Shown piece by piece: positions 1-7,848 of a DNA stretch of 17,500 nucleotides; the stretch's first letter is position 1, and every line of letters starts with the position of its first letter. The DNA lies in contig NC_135567.1 of assembly GCF_964340395.1 (NCBI RefSeq), positions 9,204,158-9,221,657 on the forward strand, read 5' to 3'. The DNA is from Glandiceps talaboti. Taxonomy: Eukaryota > Hemichordata > Enteropneusta > Spengelidae. Under the pieces are notes generated by a model. The model did not search any database, was not told the origin of the DNA, and saw only the letters and a list, made by a program, of their open reading frames with translations. Both the position numbers and the translations under genes were made by a program.

Positions 1-949
1 CAACGGAAGTCAGCAGTGTCAAAGGTTATCCGCGTATCATGATAAATATCGCTGTAAAATCGATACACTTATTAGTCATAGAAAGCGTGATATATGTTAA
101 TATTTGTAATTACATCTAATTCATTTATTTTGTCGTCACTGCTCAGTTTTCTCTGCACTACCAGTAAATAAACAATGCAGTAGTCCGTAGCTAGTGGGCG
201 GGATATATTTGATGTTTAATATATATTTATTCACTCAACCCACATGACTACAATCTACTATCCCTTCATAAAATATAACTCACGTTCATCATAATATGTA
301 TATGTACATGTAGGTTACCATTTTGCAGTCGGTGAATATAAGTACGATCTCAATTTAAAGGGGGAAAACTTGATACGGGCCATCATGCATGTGACGCTCA
401 TTTCTATTGATGACGTCGCCTCAGATATTTCCCGTTGATAGCAAATTGACAAAATCTTTTTTTTTCATATACTTATTTTTGTCTTTTAATCCGTGTGCTA
501 CCATTAGTGGTATCAGTAGATGTTTACACTCACGGTATAATGCGTTAATTTGGGCAAATAGTGAGTTTGTTCTAGCAAGCTACTAATTAATGCAAAGCTG
601 ATAAACTCAGATAAGACATTGATATCAGGTAGGAAATAGAAAAAAACAGTGAGAGGAAACAGTATTTAAAACTTTATTTGAAATATACAGAAAATAATAT
701 TAGAAATCCGGAAAATCGCGAGTACAAAATTGATCATTTGTCCTTTACCCTGTGATCTGATGGGAAGAAACCAATAACACAGAGACCATATGGAGACAGC
801 GGAAAACATAACTACCTGAACTTGACACTCACGTATGAAAAAAAAAAAATCTATCTACCCCAACTATTCTAAAATTGAGCGTAATCGGAACCACAAAATT
901 TTTTTTAATAGGCCTTAACGTCTTGGTGTAATTCGATCATGAAATCACT
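1..949. other. A+T-rich non-coding left flank, no gene seen
   Basis: No open reading frame of convincing length or composition is visible on either strand. The stretch holds short homopolymer runs (T8 near 457, A-rich near 839-849, T-rich near 898-906) and ordinary A+T-rich intergenic sequence. I see no RNA gene, no transposon terminus and no clear promoter here. Confidence 0.6.
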
Positions 950-1002
950 CATCCCCCCGCGTGACGCGTGGGGTCATTGTTGCGTTTATCCCAAAAGAGA
1001 TA
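950..1002 (+). repeat. Dispersed structured motif, copy a (diverged)
   Basis: This is a diverged member of the motif family best seen at 2484-2530. It has a short G+C hairpin (CCCCGCG, loop, CGCGTGGGG) followed by GGGTCATTGTTGCG and TTATCCCAAAAGAGA, matching the family pattern of hairpin, GGGNCATTTT, then CTATCCCGAAAGGAGA. An AACGTTTTAA element follows at about 1030, as it does after the copies at 6771 and 7652. It lies outside the large inverted repeat, so the family is older than or wider than the palindrome. Confidence 0.5.
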
Positions 1003-1218
1003 ATGGCTGCCACACATTTTTATTCCATGAACGTTTTAAATAATGTGAGTGTCGCATATAAATGACAAATGAACATATCGATTTTAAATGGCTGTAAAAT
1101 AAGCGTTATGAAAGCGTTATGTCTTTTTTATCTTCCAATATGATATAATATGCAAGTCTTTGGGAATATGATTCACTAAAAATAACCCTTTCCACGCCAT
1201 AAAATGAACGTTTTAAAC

Positions 1219-1262
1219 GATGTGGCACGGGACTATTTTCGTGGCTATCCCGAAAAGGACAA
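1219..1262 (+). repeat. Dispersed structured motif, copy b
   Basis: Close to the best copy at 2484-2530. CGGGA (1228-1232) can pair with TCCCG (1248-1252) around a loop containing ATTTTCGTGGCT. It is preceded by an AACGTTTTAA element at about 1208. It lies outside the large inverted repeat and has no counterpart beyond 17032. Confidence 0.6.
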
Positions 1263-1278
1263 ATACGTACAATGTACC

Positions 1279-1316
1279 ATACATGTACATGTACATGACT
1301 TTTGTACATGTACGTC
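1279..1316. repeat. TACATG/GTACATGTAC palindromic run
   Basis: Overlapping copies of the self-complementary unit TACATGTA. Similar runs occur at about 1460-1478, 1613-1630, 1771-1793, 2161-2200, 6923-6955, 7427-7443 and, in the right arm, 15237-15270 and 14603-14618. The unit reads the same on both strands. It is far more frequent here than expected by chance in A+T-rich DNA. Confidence 0.7.
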
Positions 1317-1380
1317 GAAGGGGAGGGGGATGTCAAAACCGCGGTACATACAAGTATATATGCCGTTACTACACTGAGTA

Positions 1381-1398
1381 CCCCCCCCCCGGGGGGGA
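1381..1398. repeat. Poly(C)-poly(G) palindrome
   Basis: A run of C is followed directly by a run of G, making a perfect homopolymer palindrome. It is followed by AGGGGCAG. The exact run length may be unreliable in an assembly because polymerases slip on such tracts. Confidence 0.7.
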
Positions 1399-2374
1399 GG
1401 GGCAGCAGTGTTACATCCCTGGAACAGTTTTCAGTATTTATTCTAGAACTACGTGTATAGAGTACATGCACATGTACAAGGATTTGCGTGTATTTTTTTA
1501 CTGCAAAAGCCCCTAGAAAACTAAGAAACGTGTACTAAGAAAATGGACTTCGATGCATTTTTGGTTGAGTTAGTCACTAAATCTAAATGGTTTTACTTGT
1601 TGTGAACTAAATAGTACATGTACATATGCATGAGTCTTGCTGCTAGACGTTCGGGCTTTCTTTCGATAGTATAAGCGAACGAAGTTCGCAGTGAGGGCTT
1701 GCCCAAACATGCGATGTTCGGTCGTGTGTCGTATTCTATGTGAAGAACATCCGAGGTCTAGCAGATAGACTACATGTACATGTACATGTACATAACGGAC
1801 GTCTAAGTTTACGTACGGTACATTGTCTAAATTGTCATATTGACAGTTTGCGCTGTTACAAATTGATACATGGCTTTGGTGGTTGGCTTATTCGCATGAT
1901 TATTCTTTCAAGTAATGATTCCTTGGTCACCGACATGAGAAGTAAGGACAGGTAGTGTATATGTACAAAGCTGATGACAAAATAATTTTACAACTGTCAC
2001 AAATTGACCAGTATTCAAAGGTCATGGGGCTGAGCAATTTCTTAAAGAACTTAATAACTTGAACGAAATTGAACATAATACGTTTAGATAAATTACAATT
2101 GCTGCTGTGTGATAAGTGCTTGTAGTCTAGCTATCGTTACAACAACTTCCTCACGTCACTTATACATGTACAATGTACGCCACAATACAACATGTACATG
2201 TGATCATGACACGCGTGTACCATGTCTTCACTTTAATAGTGAGGTCATGCAAGGAGGACTTTAATAGCTATCCATGTAATACGTCGATGTCAAGTCATAC
2301 CAAATATGATCCAGTATTTATGTCAGAAGTGGAACTAGTTAATTGTATCTGCTGTCCAGTAGTGGAATGTGATG
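1399..2374. other. Left flank of the inverted repeat, no gene seen
   Basis: A+T-rich sequence interrupted by TACATGTACATG runs (1460-1478, 1613-1630, 1771-1793, 2161-2200). A short perfect hairpin, GCGAAC-gaa-GTTCGC, sits at 1675-1689. Short open frames exist but have the composition of random or repeat DNA, and no protein family is recognisable. None of this sequence reappears in the right flank after 17032, which marks 2375 as the outer limit of the palindrome. Confidence 0.55.
1771..1793. repeat. TACATG palindromic run
   Basis: About four head-to-tail copies of ACATGT, self-complementary along its length. It belongs to the same simple-sequence class as the run at 1279-1316. Confidence 0.75.
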
Positions 2375-2483
2375 AGCTAAAATAATACATTATAAATGAA
2401 CTGCTATCACACTATCATAGGTTTTGACAACGCTTCACACATGCATAAAAAGTGTGTTGTTTTCAGTGTCACTCAACGGTCAC

Positions 2484-2530
2484 CCAACTCTCGTGGCCCG
2501 GGATTATTTTCGTGGCTATCCCGAAAGGGT
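2484..2530 (+). repeat. Dispersed structured motif, copy c (best copy)
   Basis: The clearest member of the family. CTCTCGTGGCC is followed by CGGGAT (2499-2504), which pairs perfectly with ATCCCG (2518-2523), enclosing TATTTTCGTGGCT, then GAAAGGG. Copy b at 1219-1262 preserves the core of the pairing. Its mirror copy lies in the right arm at about 16877-16923. No known RNA family is recognised. Confidence 0.65.
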
Positions 2531-2656
2531 CTATAACACATTTTCAGACGATAAAATCTTTGAAATAACAACCATTTAAATAACGTGTGCGTCTTTTGAT
2601 TTACAAAATGTATATAATATGCTACAAATACACGAATCCTGTAGTTTATTGAGTGT

Positions 2657-2700
2657 CCGTATCGTTCAGTAAACCCTCGTGGGGTGGGATAATTTATGTT
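2657..2700 (+). repeat. Dispersed motif, CCCTCGTG type, copy d
   Basis: Related to the copies at 6560-6605 and 7470-7520. All share a leading GTAGTTTATTGA or similar, then ATCGTTCA, CCCTCGTG and a GGGA block. Here the hairpin bases seen in the later copies are degraded (CCCTCGTGGGGTGGGA). The right-arm counterpart is at about 16707-16750. Confidence 0.55.
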
Positions 2701-2826
2701 GACTTTACCTCATAAGTGACAAATTTGATAGAGAAATTAAACCTAAGCCTGAATATTCGTCGATGGAAAATAAATATTCTTAGTTTCTTTTTACATACGG
2801 GAGTATTCTGAATGTGTGTCTATAGA

Positions 2827-2906
2827 CTAGGGTTCGCACGGTCCTGGAAAACCCTAGAATTTCAAACCCTCCCTAGAAACCCTGGAAAATGCACCCTAAC
2901 CCTAAA
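2827..2906 (+). repeat. Possible decayed hAT-like terminal sequence
   Basis: The block begins AGGGTTCGCACGGTCCTGG and continues with repeated short phrases of the type CCCTGGAAAA, AACCCTAG and CCCTAACCCTAAA. Terminal repeats of some animal hAT DNA transposons begin with CAGGGTTCG-type sequence followed by similar GGAAAA phrases, so this may be an old terminal fragment. That is recalled family knowledge and not a proven match. No opposite terminus and no transposase are visible nearby. The CCCTAA phrases are too few to be telomeric. The mirror copy is at about 16503-16578. Confidence 0.3.
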
Positions 2907-3094
2907 AATGATCGCGATCGATTGATTGGCGATCGACATTTCAGTACGTGCTCGAGCACATATTCACATGATTCACTACACTCGTTGAATAACCTTTTTA
3001 CCCTTTATACTGTACCATACGAACTTTTGGTTTTGCCCTGTTCGGAGTCCATCAACGTCATATCAACGTTCTCTTGATTACATGACCTGACTAT

Positions 3095-4780
3095 GACCGG
3101 GAAAATCGCTGCCATGGTAACAACCTTAGTCGAGAAACATCTTGACATTCTAATAATCACAGAAACCTGGATCAAAAGTCAGTCTGATCCAATTTTGGCG
3201 GAGTTTCATTCTTCGATCAGTGGTTACAACATCCACCAGCAACCTCGGGCTAAACGGAAGGGTGGTGGTGTGGCTGTTATAACAAGATCTAATCTTCGCG
3301 TTGTTGAAAAGCATTCTTGCGCATTCCAATCATTTGAATCGTTAAATACAACTCTCCGTTCATCTAGTCAACTCCTGAACATTATCACTATCTATCGACC
3401 ACCAAAGTCATCGAACAACACTGCAACTATAAATCAGTTTATCTCCGAATTTTCAACTCTTCTCGAAAGCGCCGTAACTTTACCAGGTCATCTTGTCATC
3501 GCTGGCGATTTTAACTTCCACTTTGACGACATCAGTTCACCGGACACTATCAAACTCTTAAATTTACTCCAGTCGATGGGGTTGCAACAGCATGTCCATG
3601 GTTCAACACATATCAAAGGACACACTCTCGATTTGCTTATCACAAGATCAGCTGACCAGTTTTTACATTCTATCAGTATCGACGATTCTCTCATCTCCGA
3701 TCACAGCCTCGTCCTTTTCAGCATGAAAGTACAGCGTCCACCGAACTCCAAAGTCATTACTTCTCGCCGGAACTATCATAAGATGAATATTAATGATTTT
3801 CAAGTCAAGCTGGCAGCCAAATTCTCTGATTATCCGCGCGACGCCTATTCTGAAATACTATCAGAATTTTTCCACTCGACTGCTACATACGTGTTAGATG
3901 AAGTTGTCCCTGTTACGACTAAAGTAATAATCGATAAAGTCCGAGCACCTTGGTACACTGAGGAACTTCTACTACACAGGAAAAATGTACGGCGTCTAGA
4001 AATGAAATGGCGAAATACACAGCTTGAGATAGATCGACAAATTTTCATCTCCATGCGATCTGATTACTTTCGTCGTTGTGATCACGTGAAATCTAGTTAC
4101 CATCGACGTCGTATCCAAGAGGCTGACTCTAGGAAACTTTTTAACATCGTTGGTGAACTTTCCAATGCGAATGCAAGTAATAGCAAAGCCTTGCCAAATA
4201 ATATCCCTCTCACGGACTTGCCATCAGAATTTCTCACCTACTTCGAGTCCAAGGTAGCCATGCTTCGAAACGGACTTGTCGTTCAACAGGATGACTCCCT
4301 CGATACCCTACCACCCCATGTATTCACTGACTTCAATCCGGTTATAGCCGATCAGGTTAAAACAATCGTGAAACAATCCTCCGCGAAGTCTTGCGACCTC
4401 GATGTCTTACCATCGGACATTATCAAGAAGTCTGTCAACACCCTCACACCTTTCTTGGTTGACTTTTTTAATTGTTCGCTCAGGACAGGCATTGTCCCAT
4501 CTCACTTCAAATCCGCCATTATTCGGCCACTCCTGAAAAAACCGGACCTTGACAAGAATATGCTGAAGAGTTATAGACCAGTGTCAAATCTTCCATTTCT
4601 TTCAAAAGTTCTTGAAAGAATTGTTGCACAACAACTACATAGCCATCTTACCAGGTTTAATCTATTCGCAAAGCGCCAAAGTGCATATCGTCCTAATCAC
4701 AGCACCGAAACAGCCCTATTACGGGTGCATAATGACATCATGCGTGCCCTAAACGATAAAATGGACGTCGTTCTCATCAT
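3095..4780 (+). pseudogene. LINE ORF2, endonuclease and N-terminal reverse transcriptase part
   Basis: An open frame of 562 sense codons runs from the element's 5' edge. The first ATG (3093-3095) is an accident of insertion: A and T come from flanking DNA and G from the element. Residues counted from that ATG show an AP-like endonuclease (about 1-210) with all expected motifs: ITETW (E24), IYRPP (Y101), GDFNF (138-142), a THIKGHTLDLL block (172-182) and SDH (202-204). These residues normally nick target DNA. A linker of about 250 residues follows, then the start of the reverse transcriptase at about 470: PLLKKPDLD, SYRPVSNLPFLSKVLER, and SAYRPNHSTETAL near 530-545. Homology stops after DVVLI (4764-4778), just before the first catalytic aspartate motif. 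The frame then runs on out of phase to a stop at 4854-4856; those last residues are not LINE protein. Confidence 0.9.
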
Positions 4781-5701
4781 GTTGGGCCAATCCTTTTCAC
4801 ACTATATACATCACCTTTGGAGGATATCATCGAAGGTCATGGTCTGGATTGTATGATGTATGCCGACGACTCCGAAGTCTATGTTGTTTGTAGGCAACCA
4901 GATGATGTACGTACCTCTCTCGAGGAATGTATCGACGATGTACGTGGCTGGATGAAGTCAAATCTACTCATTCTGAACGATGACAAAACGGAAGTTGTCC
5001 ATTTCTCGTCAAGCTTGAAACCTGATGCAACAGAACTGTCTAGCCTAAGGATCGGTGACATTGATATCATCCCTTCGAACTCGGTCCGTAATCTTGGCAT
5101 GATTTTAAATAGGAATGGTGCTATGTCCGATCACATAAACCAAGTTTGTAGAAAAGCCCACTACTCATTATACAGAATTGGCAAGATCCGTAAACTTCTC
5201 GATCGGGACACTACCGAGACATTGATCCACGCATTTGTAACAACTCAGTTAGATTATTGTAATAGTCTCTTGTATGGAATTAACAAAGATCAGCTTCACC
5301 GTTTGCAATCTCTTCAAAACGCTGCAGCACGTTTAGTTAGTCGTTCCCGTAAATTTGACCATATTACACCTGTATTAGTTGATTTACATTGGCTGCCAGT
5401 AGAAGCACGTATTAAGTTCAAGGTTATGTTAATTACTTTTAAAGTAATCAGAGGCTTTGCACCAGTGTATTTGACAGAGCTGATAGAGCAGTATGTTCCT
5501 TCTAGAGATCTCCGCTCTGCAGACAAGTTACGTCTGATTCCACCCCGCGCTACATTCAGTAAGACATACGGCCAGAGAGCCTTTTCAGTTTGCGCGCCAT
5601 CACTGTGGAATAAGTTACCTGTAGAGATTCGTACTGCAAGGAATGTTGAGTCTTTTAAACGCGGTTTGAAAACCTATCTTTTTAATATGTATTATCAGTG
5701 A
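4781..5701 (+). pseudogene. LINE ORF2, C-terminal reverse transcriptase part
   Basis: LINE homology resumes in another frame at 4781 with GPILFTLYTSPLEDII, the block that normally follows the PQGS motif. It continues to YADD (from 4859), the catalytic motif C, then WMKSNLLILNDDKTEVVHF (thumb side) and the long C-terminal part with HWLPVEARIKFKV, RSADKLRLIPPR and YGQRAFSVCAPSLWNKLP, ending FKRGLKTYLF before TGA at 5699-5701. This C-terminal signature is characteristic of CR1/L2-clade elements. A local ATG at 4817 opens a 294-codon frame, but it is internal to the domain and not a true start. Motifs A (with its FxD-type aspartate) and B (PQGS) are gone between this part and the previous one, so no active polymerase can be made. 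Confidence 0.9.
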
Positions 5702-5878
5702 TTCGTTTTTTGCTTTGCTGTACATTTATTTCACCGCAGGACTGTGTGTTCTTTACCCTACCACTTGCAATGTGTATTTTTAAATTTTGCATATTCTTTT
5801 TAGAGTTTCTGTACATCGCACTGTGACGTATGTGTAGTGCGTTTTCTAAGAAATTAAAATAATAATAATAATAATAAT
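5702..5878 (+). other. LINE 3' untranslated region with stem-loop and (AAT)n tail
   Basis: Starts after the ORF2 stop. A stem-loop, CGCACT (5817-5822) with AGTGCG (5836-5841), lies about 20 bp before the tail AAATTAAAATAATAATAAT. In L2/CR1-class elements a 3' hairpin next to a short tandem tail is the usual recognition end for the encoded reverse transcriptase. The tail merges into flanking TAATTTTC, so the last 1-3 bases of the element are ambiguous. Confidence 0.8.
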
Positions 5879-6050
5879 TAATTTTCAAAATTATTACATC
5901 AAGTTTCCACTTTAAACACGCCCATCTGAAACCCTGATCGACGTGTAAACTTAACAACTGTAAATTAAAAGGGAAATGCCTGACATATTCGATGATATCG
6001 TCTAAAAATCTAATATTTTGGATAACTATCCCTTTCCCAATGATCGGTAA

Positions 6051-6315
6051 TATCGGATAAAAGACTTCGTCTTGAAAGTCTAATATATAAGTTATTCAAT
6101 GTGTTAGATATCTATCGGATAGCATCGATAACATCGATAACATTTGATAAATATGCTTCATTGGGAAGGAATCTCTGTCGTCTGGATAGGTATTCAAAAT
6201 GTTTGTTTTTTAGACAATATTATCGGATAAAAACGCTTCATCGGGAAGAGAATTCCGTCGTCAAGTTTGTCTAAGTTTTTCAAAATGTTATATGTTTAAC
6301 GATGCTATCGGATAA
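6051..6315 (+). repeat. 80-90-bp minisatellite, TATCGGATAA units (first block)
   Basis: Units are marked by TATCGGATAA or a variant at 6051, 6141, 6221 and 6306, giving periods of 90, 80 and 85 bp. Each unit has the order GGATAAAA-CGCTTC-GGGAAGG-TCCGTCGTC-GTCTAAGT-TTCAAAATGTTA-GACGAT. Units are diverged from one another, so the array is old. The mirror block in the right arm is at about 15885-16150. Confidence 0.75.
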
Positions 6316-6559
6316 CACCCGACACTACCGTACAGGCGTAGGCACACGTCCACACAAATGGCTGTCTGATATAGTTATTTTTCGTTGAAATAGAATTGAC
6401 GAAATGCAATAACAACGTAGTACATTTTTGTAATTACATTTACATTACATTACATTACCCACATTCTTGTAGACGTAGGTATTGTTTTCAAGTTGCACTA
6501 TCACCGTTTTGGTTTCTGAAGGCCAGAGTTAATATGTAGTTTATTGAATGTCATGGTGT

Positions 6560-6605
6560 AACTCTGTCGTTCACGCAACCCTCGTGTTGCGGGACCATAT
6601 TTCCA
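6560..6605 (+). repeat. Dispersed motif, CCCTCGTG hairpin type, copy e
   Basis: CGCAAC (6574-6579) pairs perfectly with GTTGCG (6586-6591) around the loop CCTCGT, followed by GGACCATATTTCCA. The same hairpin is present at 7486-7503. The mirror copy is at about 15595-15640. Confidence 0.65.
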
Positions 6606-6770
6606 TTTTGTACTTGTTAAGGATGCATAATTTTTTTCTTGCATTCATTTAATATGACAGCTTTTATCACCACAATAGTTAAAGGGAACACACTGAGTGC
6701 GTACGTATATATATCAAAGATAACTGTTTTTGCTGCATACTTGGTATTCACAGTATTCGGCCACTTTTTC

Positions 6771-6818
6771 ATCTCCTCGTATCACAGGTTCATTTTTGTG
6801 ACTATCGAAAAAGAGACA
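6771..6818 (+). repeat. Dispersed structured motif, copy f
   Basis: CTCCTCGTATCACAGG is followed by TTCATTTTTGTGACTATCGAAAAAGAGAC, matching the copy at 7652-7700 position for position apart from substitutions. An AACGTTTTAAGAATCT element follows about 20 bp downstream in both copies. The mirror copy is at about 15374-15421. Confidence 0.6.
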
Positions 6819-6922
6819 AGTTATGCTTTCAAAAATAAACGTTTTAAGAATCTGTGCATCTTTTTATCTCGCAAATATAATAAATAATGTAAGTTTTCTC
6901 AATACCTCACCGGCACAGACAG

Positions 6923-7005
6923 CATGTACATGTACATGCACATTGTACATGTACTGCGGTGCGTCAACTCGCGTGACTTGGGCCGTGTTTCGTGGCTAAC
7001 CTTAA
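6923..7005 (+). repeat. TACATG run followed by dispersed motif, copy g
   Basis: A TACATGTACATGCACATTGTACATGTA run (to 6955) leads directly into CTCGCGTGACTTGGGCC and GTGTTTCGTGGCTAACC, a motif copy close to the one at 11662-11705 in the central spacer. The mirror copy lies at 15188-15270. Confidence 0.6.
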
Positions 7006-7469
7006 ATGTCAAATCTTATGTGAGATATGATAAAACTGCTTAGTTGAAAAGGGATCTCCGTCATCTAGATAGTCTAAGTTACGAAACTGTTAGATTTTTG
7101 GACGATGTTATCGGATAAAAACGCTTGGACGGGAAGGGACCTCCGTCATCAACTTTGTTTAGTACGTTATTCAACATGTTAGATTAATTTATTTGGTCGG
7201 CGTGTAGTCATCCAGGATGCTTGCACGAAATACATTTACTACATTATTTTATACATTCACATGTACACACATTTTAATTGACTGAAATGGTTGTCCGATA
7301 CAATTATTTTTCGTTGAAATAAAATGGGCAAAATGCAATACAAAGTAATTTATTTTTATCTTATAAACGTAGGTATTCTTTTCAAGTCGCACTATCACAT
7401 GCCAGTTTACATGAGAGTTATGTAGTGTACATGTACATGTGTATAAGATGTCACGATGTAACTCTGTCG

Positions 7470-7520
7470 TTCACGCAACACGTCACGCAACCCTCGTGTT
7501 GCGGGACCATATTTCCAGTT
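7470..7520 (+). repeat. Dispersed motif, CCCTCGTG hairpin type, copy h
   Basis: CGCAAC (7486-7491) pairs with GTTGCG (7498-7503), as at 6574-6591. GGACCATATTTCCAG follows. The mirror copy is at about 14527-14580. Confidence 0.65.
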
Positions 7521-7651
7521 TGTACTTTGCATCTTTTCTAAGCTTTTGTCACCAAAGTCATTTTAAGGAGGAACACGCCGAGTTTGTACGTTTATCAAGT
7601 ATAACAATTTTTACTTGAATATTTCGGTGTTTACATTCTTCAACCACTTTT

Positions 7652-7700
7652 CCCTGCCTCGTGATGCAGGGTCATTTTCATAGCTATCGTAAAGGAGACG
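7652..7700 (+). repeat. Dispersed structured motif, copy i
   Basis: CCCTGC pairs with GCAGGG around CTCGTGAT, followed by TCATTTTCATAGCTATCGTAAAGGAGAC. Although the bases differ from the other copies, the hairpin is kept at the same place relative to the downstream block. The mirror copy is at about 14350-14400. Confidence 0.6.
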
Positions 7701-7848
7701 AAGTTGGGCTTTAAAAAATAAACGTTTTAAGAATCTTTTTATCTCGCAAATATGAAATATAAGATTTCTCAACATACAGCATATACATGTAACGTGGTGT
7801 CTCTGTGCCTCTCAACTGTCATTGAACTCGAAAATCACGGAGTAACGT

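Larger units (their letters stand above)
3095..5878 (+). mobile_element. CR1/L2-type LINE, 5'-truncated and internally deleted
   Basis: A non-LTR retrotransposon copy of 2,784 bp. Its limits are set exactly by the other arm, where CTGACTAT is joined directly to TAATTTTC (junction at 16313/16314). In this arm the same two blocks are separated by the element. It begins at the endonuclease domain, so ORF1 and anything upstream are missing, as is usual for incomplete target-primed reverse transcription. The 3' end has an untranslated region, a small stem-loop (CGCACT 5817-5822 with AGTGCG 5836-5841) and an (AAT)n tail, features typical of L2/CR1-class elements. No target-site duplication longer than about 2 bp (AT) can be seen. 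It cannot move on its own because the reverse transcriptase core is deleted. Confidence 0.93.
6316..7018 (+). repeat. 0.9-kb module, copy 1
   Basis: With the minisatellite before it, this forms a module repeated in tandem and diverged at about 7020-7848. Shared landmarks include TATTTTTCGTTGAAATA (about 6375 and 7302), GACGTAGGTATT/AACGTAGGTATT (6471, 7363), the CTCTGTCGTTCACGCAAC hairpin (6574, 7486), AACGTTTTAAGAATCT (6838, 7721) and TTTATCTCGCAAATAT. The offset between the two modules is 883-912 bp. A short frame at 6639-6887, duplicated in the right arm, carries substitutions (for example I/K and I/T) and resembles no known protein. I regard it as non-coding. Confidence 0.75.
7019..7848 (+). 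repeat. 0.9-kb module, copy 2
   Basis: The second, diverged copy of the module at about 6130-7018. It starts with two units of the 80-90-bp minisatellite (7023 and 7109, spacing 86 bp) and ends near 7848. Its hairpin region has a small internal duplication (TTCACGCAACACGTCACGCAAC at 7471-7491) absent from copy 1. Mirror sequence in the right arm spans about 14196-15180 and carries an extra 149 bp. Confidence 0.75.

Noticed and set aside
2890-2906. CCCTAACCCTAAA resembling telomere repeat
   Set aside because: Only about two units, embedded in related CCCTAGAAA phrases. It is not a telomeric array.
2889-3077. A 62-codon frame found in both arms (also 16331-16519 on the minus strand)
   Set aside because: Same reason: copied with the arm, with a Gly/Asp change, repeat-derived start and no recognisable domain.
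3488-5526. Minus-strand frames inside the LINE
   Set aside because: Antisense shadows of the LINE coding frame, without independent homology.
5702-5878. A long target-site duplication around the LINE
   Set aside because: Comparison with the empty site shows at most AT shared at the two ends, so no true duplication can be claimed.
6639-6887. An 82-codon frame found in both arms (also 15305-15553 on the minus strand)
   Set aside because: Its duplication simply follows the palindrome. The tandem module copy at about 7530-7770 does not keep the frame, and substitutions are amino-acid changing, so conservation of a protein is not supported.
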